Below are positions 1-11,417 of a stretch of 21,674 bases of DNA, piece after piece (position 1 is the first letter of the stretch; each line of letters starts with the position of its first letter). The position numbers and the translations under genes are program-made. The stretch is taken from NCBI GenBank assembly GCA_037176905.1, contig JBBBWG010015556.1, positions 145,765 through 167,438 on the forward strand, in the 5' to 3' direction. The stretch comes from Azolla pinnata (lineage: Eukaryota > Streptophyta > Polypodiopsida > Salviniales > Salviniaceae). The notes under the pieces were generated by a model. The model was not told the origin of the DNA and did no database searches. It worked only from the letters and a program-made list of their open reading frames with translations.

Positions 1-61
1 CCCCCCCTATTCATGGAATCAGAACCGCAAGCTTCTCCGATAGTGTTCATGATCTGCCACA

Positions 62-104
62 GGAACAGAACAAAACAGAACAAAACAGAACAAAAACAGA
101 ACAG
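62..104 (+). repeat. Short AACAGAACAA tandem repeat
   Basis: About four copies of a ten-base A-rich unit lie head to tail in the far upstream region of the F-box gene. It is simple-sequence DNA without a visible function. Confidence 0.7.
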
Positions 105-469
105 ATGAAGCTTTCTTCTTCTTCTTCATTTCTTCATCGGTAAGTGTTCCTTCTTCCTTCATGCGGAAGTGTTCAGACCAAACTGTTCTTTCCTTCTTTC
201 TTTCTCTCTCTTTTTCTTCACTTCCCAAATTCTGTTCCTGTCTGAAAACTGAAGGGAATGAGAAGGAAGGGGAAAAAAGAGCAGAGAAAACGAGGATAGG
301 GGCATCGCCATTCCTGCTGCTCCATCGCCATTTCCTCAGAGAACCCATCTCTGCCTCCACAGCACACACGCTTCCCCCCCGGATTTGATCCCCCCGCTTT
401 TGTTTCTCACCCGGATCCTTGCGCTGAAAAAGAATGGCTTTGCTCCATCCGTATCCCCCGTTTTGACAG

Positions 470-622
470 GTATCTCCTGATTCCATCCTTTTTCAAGCAT
501 CTCTCGGCTGAAAGGAATTCTGTGTACCTCCCTTCCCTCTGTGTGGTTTCTGCCCACAAGAAAAGAAAATCAAAGAAAAGAAAAAGAAAAGATCTCTGGT
601 CCCTGAGACGCGCTGTTCACTT

Positions 623-659
<37 letters not shown>

Positions 660-881
660 GGTTTTTATGCATAATCTAGATCAAGATTGCATCTTTGTGA
701 GGAATTTTCAAGTAGAGGCCAACGCTTAAGAAGAAGCTCCCAATTTCCTCATTGACCAGGGAGATAAGAAAGGGAAGGGAAGGGGAAAACAGAACATTTT
801 ATCTTTTTGTTGGGATTTGGCCACCGATTTAGAACTTCCCTAACTCTCCGAATCTAATCGAACTGGATGATTTTTCCCCAG
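470..881 (+). other. Candidate 5'-leader intron of the F-box gene
   Basis: A good donor (ACAG followed by GTATCT at 470) and a good acceptor (TTTTTCCCCAG ending at 881) bracket 412 nt containing T-rich tracts and the GTT microsatellite. Leader introns are common in plant F-box genes. The coding frame does not test this call, so it rests on splice signals alone. Confidence 0.3.
624..659 (+). repeat. (GTT)n microsatellite
   Basis: About twelve uninterrupted GTT triplets lie in the leader or leader intron of the F-box gene. It is a plain trinucleotide microsatellite outside coding sequence. Confidence 0.9.
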
Positions 882-897
882 TGACTTAGAACAGCAT

Positions 898-993
898 ATG
901 TTTGGATCGAGGGGGGATCGTCGGTTTCTTTTCCTTCTGTCTCTTTGCATCGATTTTGAGATTGGTCTAAACTCTTGCATTGAAGCGTTTTAA
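898..993 (+). promoter_or_regulatory. Upstream ORF, 31 codons, in the F-box leader
   Basis: An ATG at 898 opens a 31-codon frame ending in TAA at 991-993, only 16 nt before the main ATG at 1010. The peptide starts MFGSRGDRRF and ends in NSCIEAF, with a hydrophobic FLFLLSLCI centre. It remains in the mRNA even if the candidate leader intron is removed. Such a uORF would be expected to lower translation of the F-box protein. Whether the peptide sequence itself matters cannot be told here. Confidence 0.45.
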
Positions 994-1009
994 AATCCAA
1001 ACAGAAGAA

Positions 1010-2224
1010 ATGGATGTTCCCACTGAACAAGTTGAAGTCCCAACATCCAAGAAGAGTAGAACTAGGAGTACTAACGACGATGTTATCGCAAACTATAATT
1101 GGGAGAAGCTCCCGCCGGAGCTTGCCGAGAAGGTGTTTACACACCTCTCTGCCCTAGCCATTTCAGAAGGCCGATGTGTTTGCAAGAAGTGGCATCGGAT
1201 CCTTTCATCCTCAGCCTTCCTTGAGCTTTGGGCGAGATCGAGAAAGGTAGTAATATCGAATCAAGAAGAGAAAGAAGATGAATCGTGGTTCTTAGTATAC
1301 AAAAACTCCCATGGTGTCGCATCGTTTAGCCCGAGCTCGAGTCAATGGAGGAGTATACCGGTGTTTTCCAGGTGCTGCTTAGACCCGGAGAATGTGAGCT
1401 TGGTCGCATCTTCAGGTGGTTTGTTGTGCTTCCGCACTCGAAATACTGAACAAACTAACCTTGTTATATGCAATCCAGTGACGATTCGAACCAGAACCTT
1501 ACCTAGTATGCTTCAGATACGCTACATTGACATCGTGGGGATGATTTTCGATCGGTCGAAGAACGCATATCAGATTCTTGTGACTGGAGCCATAGAATCG
1601 GTTGCCCCTTATAGCATCACAGAGGTGTATGATTCCACGACCGGATGCTGGGATCACCACTGCAGCTCGGAGCAGGAATTCTTACAGTTCTGGTGCGAGG
1701 TGCATGCCATATGGTGCGATGGATCATTCTATTGCTTGACGATGCCGATATCTTCGACCAAAGGTTTCCGTATATTGGTGCATAACATGGTTCAGCGGAG
1801 ATGGTGCGACCTCGGTATCGAAATGCCCTCGAAAGATCTGCGCTGCCCATCTCTGCTTTCCTGCAGCGGGAAACTCCTCTTAGCCGGTAAGATTGTGGTG
1901 AATCGGTCGATGAAGGATGTGTGCATTTGGGAGCTCGATTTAATCTCTCTGAAGTGGAGAGAGATCGCAGCGATGCCCGATTGGCTGATTTGCGGCATCA
2001 ACGTGCCGCATTTCCTCGGCATGCGCTGCTATTCGAATTCGAACCTGATTTGTTTCAGCGGACATCGGAGCTGGCGGTCTGTGATGTATGATCTGTCGAG
2101 AAGAACATGGCAGTGGATGCCGGAAACTAAGGCATTCTGGGGAAGTAAGGCCCCGAAAGAGGTTCGTGATCGCAATAATCTGATAGGGATCCCATTCGAG
2201 CCCGATTTGGTAGCAAATGTGTGA
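1010..2224 (+). CDS. F-box/kelch-like protein (SCF substrate receptor)
   Basis: Predicted 404-residue F-box protein, the substrate-binding subunit of an SCF (Skp1-Cullin-F-box) ubiquitin ligase. The start is the ATG at 1010; the open frame extends ten codons upstream only through a TTG. A short basic stretch (SKKSRTRS, about 13-20) precedes the F-box at about 30-76, with the hallmarks LPPELAEKVF, the VCKKWHRI core and LELWAR. The rest resembles a kelch/F-box-associated propeller: GGLLCF followed by ICNPVT (about 135-158), VYDSTTGCW, WELDLISLKW and CFSGHRSW with YDLSRRTWQWMP. This pattern is typical of plant F-box/kelch proteins related to the At5g15710/LCR type. Length and single-exon coding structure fit that group. 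No miR394-like complementary site was seen, so I do not call it LCR. Its target is unknown. It converges with the CNNM gene downstream. Confidence 0.9.
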   Translation: MDVPTEQVEVPTSKKSRTRSTNDDVIANYNWEKLPPELAEKVFTHLSALAISEGRCVCKKWHRILSSSAFLELWARSRKVVISNQEEKEDESWFLVYKNSHGVASFSPSSSQWRSIPVFSRCCLDPENVSLVASSGGLLCFRTRNTEQTNLVICNPVTIRTRTLPSMLQIRYIDIVGMIFDRSKNAYQILVTGAIESVAPYSITEVYDSTTGCWDHHCSSEQEFLQFWCEVHAIWCDGSFYCLTMPISSTKGFRILVHNMVQRRWCDLGIEMPSKDLRCPSLLSCSGKLLLAGKIVVNRSMKDVCIWELDLISLKWREIAAMPDWLICGINVPHFLGMRCYSNSNLICFSGHRSWRSVMYDLSRRTWQWMPETKAFWGSKAPKEVRDRNNLIGIPFEPDLVANV

Positions 2225-2557
2225 TTGATCATCTATTTCAATGTGTGTGTACCTATGTTATTTTCCCCTTTGTACATTTCTTGCATTGTTTTAGGGTTAA
2301 CTTTCTTCTTTTCCTCTTAAGAAGATAATTGGAGCACAGTCATTCATATTGAGTATGTATATATATCTGTTTGGCATGTCTTTGGATCCTCATAGCGGTG
2401 CTCTTTTTTCTGTCTCTAACTCCTCTTTAACATTTTCTCTCAAATGAGCTGCGTAAATGACTGAGCTTGAAATACTTATATACCATGCTAAATGTCTCAC
2501 ATTCTTGTGCAAACAATTTCACCTTACGCATAAATAACAAGGCGAAAATCTATGCTC

Positions 2558-2563
2558 AATAAA
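2558..2563 (+). terminator. Candidate poly(A) signal of the F-box gene
   Basis: An AATAAA hexamer lies about 335 nt after the F-box stop codon, followed by A/T-rich sequence. Plant poly(A) signals are loose, so this is only a candidate. Confidence 0.25.
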
Positions 2564-3214
2564 ATATACGATAAAATTTGCATAAAAGAATGAGTATTGG
2601 GACATTATGAAGGGAGGATGATTGTTTTATATCTAATTCTAGGAGTGGTCAAGAAAATAGGTTTAGGGACTCATCCCAATGATCCTTGATTCCTTTGGAT
2701 TGGCATTTCAGGTCTAAATTCTGCCATTGATTATGGGTTATTTGAAGAAATTCGTTCATTATTTGATTTGAGGCATGTGATCTTCTCAACCAAATGATTG
2801 AAGCGCTTCATTGCTCTTTGAGTCTTAGAACAGTTAATTAGTCTCTGGTTAAGCAAGGATTACCCACATGAAATTATAATAGCATTCCTGAAAGACCTTC
2901 AGTAGACAATACTTTCTGGGTGAAATTTCACAAACTCATTGGTTGATTGCCTCCGGATCTTAAATCATTAAGAATATCTTAGCCATCAATCAAATTTTAC
3001 ATCAATCACAACAAACAAATGAGGATAAACGGGTAAAATGCCTTTGTTAAACTTAACTACATTTACTAACTGGGATTTTACCAAAAGATTAAGAGTCGTA
3101 GATAAGGTGGTTAAATAAATTCATGTCGAGATTAACACTTAAAACAGTTACTTAGCAGCTCAAGCCTCTTCATTTCTCCGTTTCCCTCAGCTAATCTATG
3201 CCAATTTGGCTCCT

Positions 3215-3238
3215 GATATATATACACACACACACACA
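3215..3238 (+). repeat. (TA)n(CA)n microsatellite
   Basis: A short TA run passes directly into about eight CA dinucleotides. It is simple-sequence DNA in the intergenic region. Confidence 0.8.
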
Positions 3239-3828
3239 TTATCCAGCTCTTGATAGGAAGTAGAGGAAATGGTATCTATTAGCAATGCGAATCATACAGA
3301 TTTTGGGCACCAATTACCGCGTGCATCTCACCATTTGAGCAGCATACTACAAGGTCAAGATGGAATCAAATATATCTTTTTCCATTTGGGTGCAATCCAG
3401 AAGAGACTCGAGAAAAATATTATACACAAAGGGATCCCCAACTTCTGTTGTGGTGTATTCCGTGGCACTGCCAATGTCGACAGGTTTGCCATGTCTACAA
3501 GCATTTTTATACCACTCCCAAATAAACTGTTCCTGATGTTTTTAAGCTTTTGTGTCCACAAACAAAACAGTATCTGAGAGAGATGCAGATACAAAAGCCC
3601 AAAAGCCGATCGAGTAAAAAGGCTGGGGAATTGACTCTTCCCATATTTGGATCAAATCTTCTGAAGCAGATCAAATCTTCTGAAACAATAAAAATTGACC
3701 TCAGGATGGGTAGATAACATCTTTCGCTTTGGAAGTTTTCAATCCAATCCATCCAGCATGGGGGGTTCTTTCCACTGCTAATATGCTTTTATTTCCTTTT
3801 GCTGATTCGATTCGATTCTTCCTCTTTT

Positions 3829-6800
3829 CTAAACATCAGGATCGGGTTTCCGGATTATTCGTATGCTCCTGTCGGCTTCCTTGCGTCGGAGGTACAGCTT
3901 CCGATGCCGATCGTGCTCAAACTTGCCCTCGCTATCGAGCTTCACAGTGGGCTCAAAGGGCAGCTTCTTCTTCTTCCGATGTTGCCCTCGCTTTTCAGCA
4001 GATCCCTTCTGCTTCTCCCACTTGCTGTACAAAGTGTCGACGGCAGTAGCTGTGCTGATATCTATGGCATCGCTTTCGACACAATTCCTGTTCTTCTCGC
4101 TCGACGCTGTCGAATCAAGCTCTTCTTCTTCTTCGTGGGCACTGCAAATGATATCTGAATCGCTCAAGCTGTCTACATCGATGCTATCGGCAATCAGATA
4201 GCGGCTTTGAGGCACATTGACGGCATTTCCATCCGCGTTACGGTTATTGTAATCCTGATTGTCATCATCATCATCATCATCATCATCGGCTTCTTCCCAT
4301 CTTTCCTGCGTATTATTACCATCCCCTGCATCTTCTATTTCGTATTCCGAGTCTTCCCCTTCTTCCCACTGTTGCCGCGAAGTCTTGCCTCCTTGTCCTC
4401 TGAGAAGATCCTTCTCAGATGCATCCAAACGCTCGAATCGTACAGAACCGACTTTCCTCGCATTTCCTGCAAGAATCTGCAACAGATCTTTCTGAGCTTT
4501 TTTTTTGCCAGCTATCTTACATTCCTAACCCCGCTTTTGTATTACCATGCTATGCAAAAATTCTACATCCAATGGAAAGCATATCTTTTAGACATAAGGC
4601 TCTGAAAGATCGAGTGAGACGGCATACCTCAAGCCTGAATTTCTGGACTTTATCTTTACGATTCTCCTGATTGTCCAAATCAGCATCGGATTTCTCATCT
4701 TCCGCATTCTTCAAAAGCATTTTGATACTCTCGCCGGTACGTGGTATGTATCCAAAGGCTTCACAAACAAACCCAGAAACAGTTTCATAGTGATACGGCC
4801 CCTGCAAAGTTCCACCATTGCAGAGGACTTTGATATGGAGGGGAATCAACCAATGACATAAGGATAAGAAAGAAATCCAACCTCAGGAATTTCAACTTCC
4901 AGTGCCTCTGTCAAATCCTCAATTGAAGTGTTAGCATCCACATCGAAAATGCCATCACCTCTTTGAATAATGTAACCTGTTTTCCGTCGGATCTCTTCCT
5001 GAAATTAGATGTACACAAATGTGAGAATTCTGAATCCCTTTTATAGCAAACAGACATGGGAATCTTGTGAATGTTTTGAATGCAACAATTCATCTGTAAT
5101 CAGACAATTGCAATCGAATAGTAAGGAACAACAAATCTGACAAGCACTTCACCAAACTATTGTCAAGCCAATTCTCTATCTCGATTTCTTCAATTAAGAA
5201 CGTCAATTGCTGTGTTCTTTAAGGCAGTTAGCCCCATAACATGGCTAGTCAACCAACTCCAGTACAAAGCATTTACACAGACCTGATATACCAATTATAA
5301 CCTGACTCCCAATCTTTCAAGAAAGTCCATTGCATACAAGGGTAGTTCACATTTTGAACAAAACAGCCAAATCCATAAAAAAGTTCTCCAGGGAATCAAA
5401 AATCAACTGGATTGACTTCTTACCTTTGAATCATTTTCATCAAAAATTTCACCAACAATTTCCTCCACAACATCTTCCAATGTGACTAGCTGAATGAGAA
5501 CATTATTTCTGGGAATTAGAAATATTAAAGACATTTCTATGATAGCATTATTTAGTTCACCTTAGATCTTACCCCAACAGTTCCACCATATTCATTCAGT
5601 ACAATAGCCATGTGCACTTTCCTAATCCGGAATTCACGCAGAAGGTTCCACACAGACATAGAATCTGATATGCATAGAAGAAAGGAATAAAACAATAAGC
5701 ACAAAGATCTTAAAATGTCATTCTTATGCACGGACAGCCTAAATCTTCTAATATGGCCACAGTTATTGATATTCTTAAATTCTTTTCTGCTGATTCATGT
5801 CAGAGAGAGTGGTCACTATTTTCATTCATTAATCTCAGTGGCAGTACATAATTGATAAAAAACCAATATTGTTTTACCATACCAGGCACAAAATAAGCAG
5901 GTTTATGAGCTATTCGACCAACTGTCATTTTCTGAAGGGTTTCAACCTGGCAACGTTGCAAAAGAGAGCAAGAATAAGGCAGTTAATTTGTTACTTTGTC
6001 CTTCAAGAGCGTGCAGTGAAGAGTGGGGACTAAAACCTGCTCTACATAGTCAAGCATATCCATTGCATATGCTATTCCAACAATATTGTCCACTCGCCGC
6101 TCGAATACTGGCACACTGACAAAAAACCAGACTATCACATTCTATTATACTATGAATTTATAATGAATCAAATAGATTTAAGAAAGAACGTTACCGGGAA
6201 TATTGATGGGTCACCCATAAATTTCTGAAATCCATTACAGTGGCAGTTGAGTCAATTGCAACAACATCAACTAGAGGAGTCATCACTTCCCGTACATATG
6301 TATCTTTGATCTCAAGCACATTTTCAATCATGTCCTGGAACAGCATGCATGATTAGCTGATATAATTGCTTTTCGATCCCAAACCATAAATGATCCATAG
6401 AGAAGAGATTATACAGTTATAAATGAATTAAAATGCAAATCACAAGTTAACACACGCTAAACATACAGCAAGGAAATAGAAGTTGTATCATAAATAAGAA
6501 ACCAGCACACCCATCAATACCTCAAACACAACGGTCAACCTAACTATTACATGAACTAACCTGCTCTTCCTCTTCTATGGCTCCACTCAGCTCTGCACCC
6601 CTCAGCATCAACTTGAGCTCTTCTTCAGTAACAAAAGGCTCACTGTGAACCAAAATATAAAATGGGTCACGTGAATAGAAACAAAAAAGAGCATCTCAAT
6701 TACTGTAATCAGTAACTAAATAGCTGCAGAATTTTCCTTTCCAGTTTCTTATTGACTGTTATCTTAAAAAGTGGAGCGATTGAGAAAGAAATTACCAAGA

Positions 6801-9800
6801 TGAAAAAAAGTTCAGAAAAATACCCACTACTCTTCAGTCCAAATATTTTCAACAGTCCCACTGAGATAGCGGTCACAATACGCCCAACTGGATAGAGAAT
6901 GTATGAAAGCCAAGCAACAGGCCTGACCTGGCAGAACAATCCATTACAACTTACAGTCCTTGAATGGCCACAGATCGATGTGATTGTAACACTGCCCATT
7001 TACAACTAAGACAAGAAAGCTCTTCTTGATTTACAGGACATATCGAGGCAGTCTTCATCTCAACATATTTAGTAGGCAACACGTGATCTCATCCTTAACT
7101 TCTAGAGCATACATTTAGGTTTGAAAATATGACTACGAAGGCAAATCCAGACAACCTTCCAAGGTTCACACTGAAGCACAGTAATATAGACCATGTTACC
7201 AAATGTAGTTTCATGCAAATAAAGTTCTTGCAATGTTACGGTTTTACCACTATACGTGCCACCTCAGTTGCATTGTGAACAGCTATGCTTTTAGGGGTAA
7301 TCTCTGTCAGCAGCAAAATGACAACCTGCAAATCAGTGATACTCCCTAAGAGAAAACACAAGGAAAATCAAAGGAGAGAAATAAGGTCATGAAGAAATAC
7401 TGACAGTCATCACTCCTGTGGCTGCAGTGACGCCAGCTTCACCAAACAAGGCTGTAGCAGCATCAGTGACCAGAGCCGTTGCTGCTATATTCGTAACCCT
7501 GTGATATGATACAAAAAAAATCAATGTGCCTGTGATATCATCCAAAAGAAATGAATGTGCCTCAACATTTTGAAGCAGTGGTACAGAAGGGTTACTGATC
7601 CGTACGTTGTTCCAATCAAAATTGTTGTCAGAAACCGTGTAACATCCTGTTTTAGCATATGAAATACACCATCGCCGGTCTCCTTCTCTGCTAACTCACG
7701 AACCTGTGTAGAGATTCCATAACTTAATTTAAGAAACTTTCAGCGGTCACAAAACATACATTCGATTTACACCTAATACTGACTTAGCTATCTTCTACTT
7801 GTTATCATCCGAGGGAATTTCTTTCTATATAAAAGAGCAAGACACGATTACCAAACCACTTCTACACTCAATATCATTTATGCTTATACAAGACTGGTCA
7901 TTTTACTATCATATAAAAGAGCAAGCATAAATCAAGACTTGGAAGATCCCAACCATATTGTTATTCCATACAGACAAACCTATATTCTTCCCAGTAGTGT
8001 GTTATTGTATTTCTATATGCTTCAATAACAGAGTGGCAGAAACAAGGGATCACACAAATTATTAATACAATGCATCCTCCAATAGTGAGTGGTTTGTCAA
8101 TCGAGGGAGCAGGATTACATTATATTACTTGAGGTCATTCAAGTCACATTAGTGGACTTAGATTAGGATATGATAATGTTCTATGTGAAAAGAAACCGAG
8201 CTGTAATTGTGTGATACATGAAAATTGGAAGAAATCTAGTAACCAGATTTTCACAAAAGTCTATCCAGCATCCAAAGTAACCATTTTTATGAATGAGAGC
8301 CAGACGGATTACATAATGTACTCAAAATTCCTTGAGTTCACTCATTCATGTTGTTGGGTAAACATTAGGATATAATACTGCTCAGATGCATAAGAAAGTC
8401 AATCTACTATTGCATAATAGTACACCAATTTCCAAAGCACTAAAGAGCTTTTTTTATCAACATCTATAAATATGCATTTCTATTAATATGACATATCCGA
8501 AATTTATATTTAAAAAAATCCTCAAATTTCTCAACCAGGAGTTCTATTGAAATAGCTACAATTTTGTGTGCATTGGCAACAAATTTTATCAGGTGTATTG
8601 GTAGAGCTTGTCAGCCGTCTGCTGTTATGGATAAGATTCTAGGCAAAATTGAACTTACTGGGATGTGACACCCTTAGACTATACAGCATAAAAGTTTATT
8701 TAAACCCCGATCGGAACTAATAGTCAGTGGATATCAGTATGGTCACTGCATACTGAGCTTTGGATCAGGGATTAAGTAGTGCAAAGTTAGGAGGTCATAT
8801 GACATGAAGACATCAGTTAAATTTGATCTGACCCTTGAATTCCAAAACCTGATTTCTAAACATGTAGTTTGGAAATGTATTTGAGTAAACGTATCCTAGT
8901 GATGACCAGAAAGAGTAAGATAATACTTGTTAGAGAAATCGGAATGCCCATTAAGAATTCAGGTGCGTATTAGCGTGGCTCAACAGGCAAGTTCAGGGCT
9001 TATGTAACGAGATTTTAATTACAGAGGACCATAGTTCACCATATTTGGAACCCTCGAACATATTTGGAGATCAAATGGAAAATCCAACCAGCAAATACAT
9101 TCACATTCTGCCTATGCCATCAAGGCTGTGATCATAGCTAATTCTAAGCCTCTTTGGAGTTCCCAAACCTGATTCCCCGCTTGCACAGATGAACTGGAAG
9201 AAATTGAATCCTTTCCCGCACTCAAGAAGAAATCCTGAACCCAATAATTGTCAGACACATTCCCATAATTTGTGTCTAGGGTACTTCCCATTATTTCTTC
9301 CACAGTTTTATGTTTTGGGAGTATCTATACACTCTAATTGGGCCTGATACACTATGAGCATCCTTTCCATTCCTTGACCACATCTCGAAAGATGAAAACA
9401 AGACAAATATAGTTCCATGTGTACTTTTATGTTTACAGGCCGGACTACAATCACATAAAAATGGTAAAATGGATTTCAATCTATGCTATCCAATTTGATC
9501 CATGGAACCACTATCATAAATACAGAGCACTTTCCAACTATGTGCAAATTTCTTCAAGGTAGCTTTGCAAAACAATCAGAAATCAAGCCAGTCCTTCCAT
9601 TTCTCGGGATTTCTAACAGATTTGAACTGTTAACAGACGATCACTGTTATCGTGCAATTTCTGAGAAAAAAAAGCTGGGTTTTTGAAGAAAAAGCTAGTT
9701 TTATTTTGCCTCATAGCCAATCAGAGACCCTCTCTTCTTTTGAAAGACTCTGATTCGGCAAACATAATGCTTTTGCACACATTTCGTGATAAGAAATTCC

Positions 9801-11006
9801 TGTACAACGGAACTCCTCGATGGCCATGGAAATCCTATTTGGAGGACAACCAACTACAATGTATTGGGGTCTCTTCACCATCATTCCATTCATGGTCTAT
9901 ATATTAACAGGACTCGCGCATGGAAGATCGAAGAGATCCCTAAGGAGGTTTCTCTGTCAAACGCAAAACAATCCGCTTGCGCATAACAGTGTCATTCTGC
10001 TGCTACCATTCCCATACCTTGTGAAACATCTGTCTCAAGACACGAGATAATAGGAAATCCTGGGGGCTGAACAACACAAATACTCTCCAATGAAGCACGA
10101 AAACCTTAGACATTTGAAGCCCGGGGTAAGGATCTTTAGGCATTTATACGCTTGAACAATAGAATATCAATGTCACATTCATCATTCCAAGGTAAGCCTT
10201 CATGTCACCAAGCTCAAAAGGTTTCAAATTTGGACAAAGAGCATCGGAATTTCATTCACAATCCAGATTTTTTCTTTTTTTTTGTATGTGGTATCGTGGG
10301 GTTGCATCTTCATGCCAAGATTTTCTAAACCGAGTACATTGACAGCACAATAACACACACTAACCTTCCATGGCCAGAGGGTAGTGATGGATGTTTCCGC
10401 CATTGAGAAGAAGGCCGATAATCCGAGAAGAACCGAGAGCAGCAAGCCTTGATCTCTGAAGACGGCCATGACTTGAACGAACTTGGACCACACCGAGGAG
10501 ACTTCGCCCTTGGAGTGCTGAACCAAGCCAGGTAGGGGAAGCAGAGCCGGGCCGCTGGAGCCCACCATGGCATATGCCATTCTCCTCGACAGAAGGTAAG
10601 CTGACACAGCGATGGCCAGACAAATTGCGCGGACCACAAGGGCCTGACGCGAAGGAGCTCCTTTCCCGTCTTCATCTCCTTCACCATAACCGCCGACTCG
10701 CGCTGCAGCAGCCGCGACAGGTGTTACCCTGTTGGGGTCACTCTCCGACCGATAAGGAGCGGCGGCGGCGGCGGCGGCGGCACCCGGGACATGAAACAAT
10801 CCGCTGGTGAGATGGAGCCTGAGGAGCGAGGGCAATGCAGGAAAGCAGGAGGCGACACGAGGGCCCGGGTTGGGGAGATGCCGATGCAAGCGGAGGCCGG
10901 AGCTAGGGTTTGGGAGGGGGCGAGGGCGGGGACGAAGGTGCGGGGGAGGAGAGTGGCGCTGGGGGCAGAAGCAGCTGATGGCGAGGAGAGGCTGGGAGCA
11001 CTGCAT
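3829..11006 (-). CDS. Plastid CNNM/CorC-type transporter (DUF21 + CBS pair), 14 exons
   Basis: Exons: 10365-11006, 7606-7703, 7405-7498, 7248-7325, 6824-6927, 6561-6642, 6195-6334, 6037-6115, 5883-5946, 5573-5664, 5424-5489, 4882-4998, 4628-4801, 3829-4476. Phases fit throughout, giving 825 residues. Order: transit-peptide-like N-terminus (1 to about 115, S/R/P-rich with poly-Ala); hydrophobic segment at about 125-140; DUF21/CNNM membrane domain at about 186-340, with FFSMAETSIT and LTEITPKSIA; CBS1 from EVMTPLVDVV (about 382); CBS2 at about 447-510, ending EYGGTVGLVTLEDVVEEIVG; transporter-associated domain at about 516-635 (GFVCEAFGYIP, AGNARKV). It matches the chloroplast CNNM proteins of Arabidopsis At3g13070/At1g55930 (MGR8/MGR9 group), linked to Mg2+ transport across plastid membranes; the ion is inferred from family. 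The final ~190 residues are an acidic, poly-Asp, then basic tail longer than I know in that family (about 650-660 residues). Confidence 0.93.
4262..4287 (+). repeat. TCA/TGA microsatellite coding poly-Asp
   Basis: An uninterrupted TCA triplet run lies inside the last exon of the CNNM gene. Read on the - strand it encodes the nine-residue aspartate run of the acidic tail, so its length is likely to vary between individuals. Confidence 0.9.
7704..10364 (-). other. Intron 1 of the CNNM gene, 2.66 kb
   Basis: The donor is GTTAGT after the exon ending WPWK, and the acceptor is TACACAG before the VRELAEKE exon. The other twelve introns of this gene are 79-425 nt, so this one is over six times the next longest. 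I looked for reverse-transcriptase, transposase or nested-gene sequence and found only short frames without clear motifs. It may hide an old, decayed insertion or regulatory DNA. Confidence 0.85.
10761..10781 (+). repeat. (GGC)n run coding poly-Ala
   Basis: Seven GGC triplets inside exon 1 of the CNNM gene encode a run of alanines within the predicted plastid transit region. Confidence 0.9.
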
Positions 11007-11046
11007 AATGAGGCGGGGGGAGGCGAGAGCAGGGGCAGGGCAAGGA

Positions 11047-11080
11047 CTAGGGTTAGGGTTAGGGTTAGGGTTAGGGTTTG
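11047..11080 (-). promoter_or_regulatory. Interstitial telomere-type repeat / telo-box cluster
   Basis: Five consecutive AGGGTT units on the + strand end in AGGGTTTG, so the CNNM sense strand reads AAACCCTAACCC and onwards. It sits 41-74 nt upstream of the CNNM ATG, in the core promoter or leader. Plant telo-boxes (AAACCCTAA) are known promoter elements of growth- and translation-related genes. A five-unit array is longer than the usual single box. Confidence 0.85.
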
Positions 11081-11189
11081 AGGGGTGGACATGGCGGAGG
11101 AAGCAGGAGGAGCATCGTCTTCTTCATCTGCGCCTGCGTTCCTCGTTCACGTGGCTGCAGACAGAGCATCCATTTCTGTGCTCTGTTTC

Positions 11190-11385
11190 TTCTACGCCGA
11201 CACCCCTTTCTTCTACGCCGACGCCTCTTTCTCATCCCTTCTAAGCCGACGCCCCCTTCTTCTACGCCGACGCCCCTTTCTTCCCCTTCTACGCCGACGC
11301 CCCCTTCTTCTACGCCGACGCCCCTTTCTCCTCCCTTCTACGCCGACGCCCCCTTCTTCTACGCCGACGCCCCTTTCTCCACTCT
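11190..11385 (+). repeat. Minisatellite 1: eight copies of a ~21-bp unit in four ~49-bp dimers
   Basis: Copies of TTCTACGCCGACGCCCC start at 11190, 11211, 11239, 11260, 11287, 11308, 11336 and 11357. The spacing alternates 21 and 27-28 bp, which shows a higher-order dimer of 48-49 bp repeated four times. The copies are nearly identical, suggesting recent amplification. It is C/T-rich and lies about 180-380 nt upstream of the CNNM ATG. Confidence 0.95.
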
Positions 11386-11417
11386 TCTATCTCCTCCCAT
11401 CTTCTAACTCTTCTAAA

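Larger units (their letters stand above)
1..1009 (+). promoter_or_regulatory. 5' flank and leader of the F-box gene
   Basis: There is no convincing coding sequence here. The stretch is rich in CT/TTC tracts typical of plant core promoters and leaders, with an AACAGAACAA-type repeat near 62-104 and a GTT microsatellite at 624-659. No clear TATA box stands out at a sensible distance. The transcription start cannot be fixed from sequence, so how much is promoter and how much leader is unknown. Confidence 0.5.
2225..3828. other. Intergenic region between the convergent F-box and CNNM genes
   Basis: AT-rich DNA that should hold the 3' ends of both flanking genes. A TA/CA dinucleotide run lies at 3215-3238. 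A 102-codon open frame at 3269-3577 on the + strand has an ATG but no recognisable motif and no codon signal I trust, so I do not call it a gene. A TTTATT at about 3788 would read AATAAA on the - strand, close after the CNNM stop. Confidence 0.6.

Noticed and set aside
2105-2150. GGCATTCTG word in the F-box gene, like the miR394 sequence
   Set aside because: It is in the same sense as the miRNA rather than complementary, so it cannot be a target site.
3269-3577. 102-codon + strand ORF in the F-box/CNNM intergenic region
   Set aside because: No motif, no obvious codon signal, and it probably overlaps the opposite-strand 3' UTR.
8664-8700. TGTGACACCC word like the start of some plant LTRs
   Set aside because: No second copy, target-site repeat or internal domain was found nearby.
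9112-9303. - strand frame with QVWELQRGLELA, faintly like a retroelement RNase H segment
   Set aside because: The resemblance is one short word with no catalytic residues or neighbouring domains; it lies in an intron and could be chance.
9683-10050. Overlapping + strand frames in CNNM intron 1
   Set aside because: They are 60-76 codons, overlapping in several frames, with no recognised motif.
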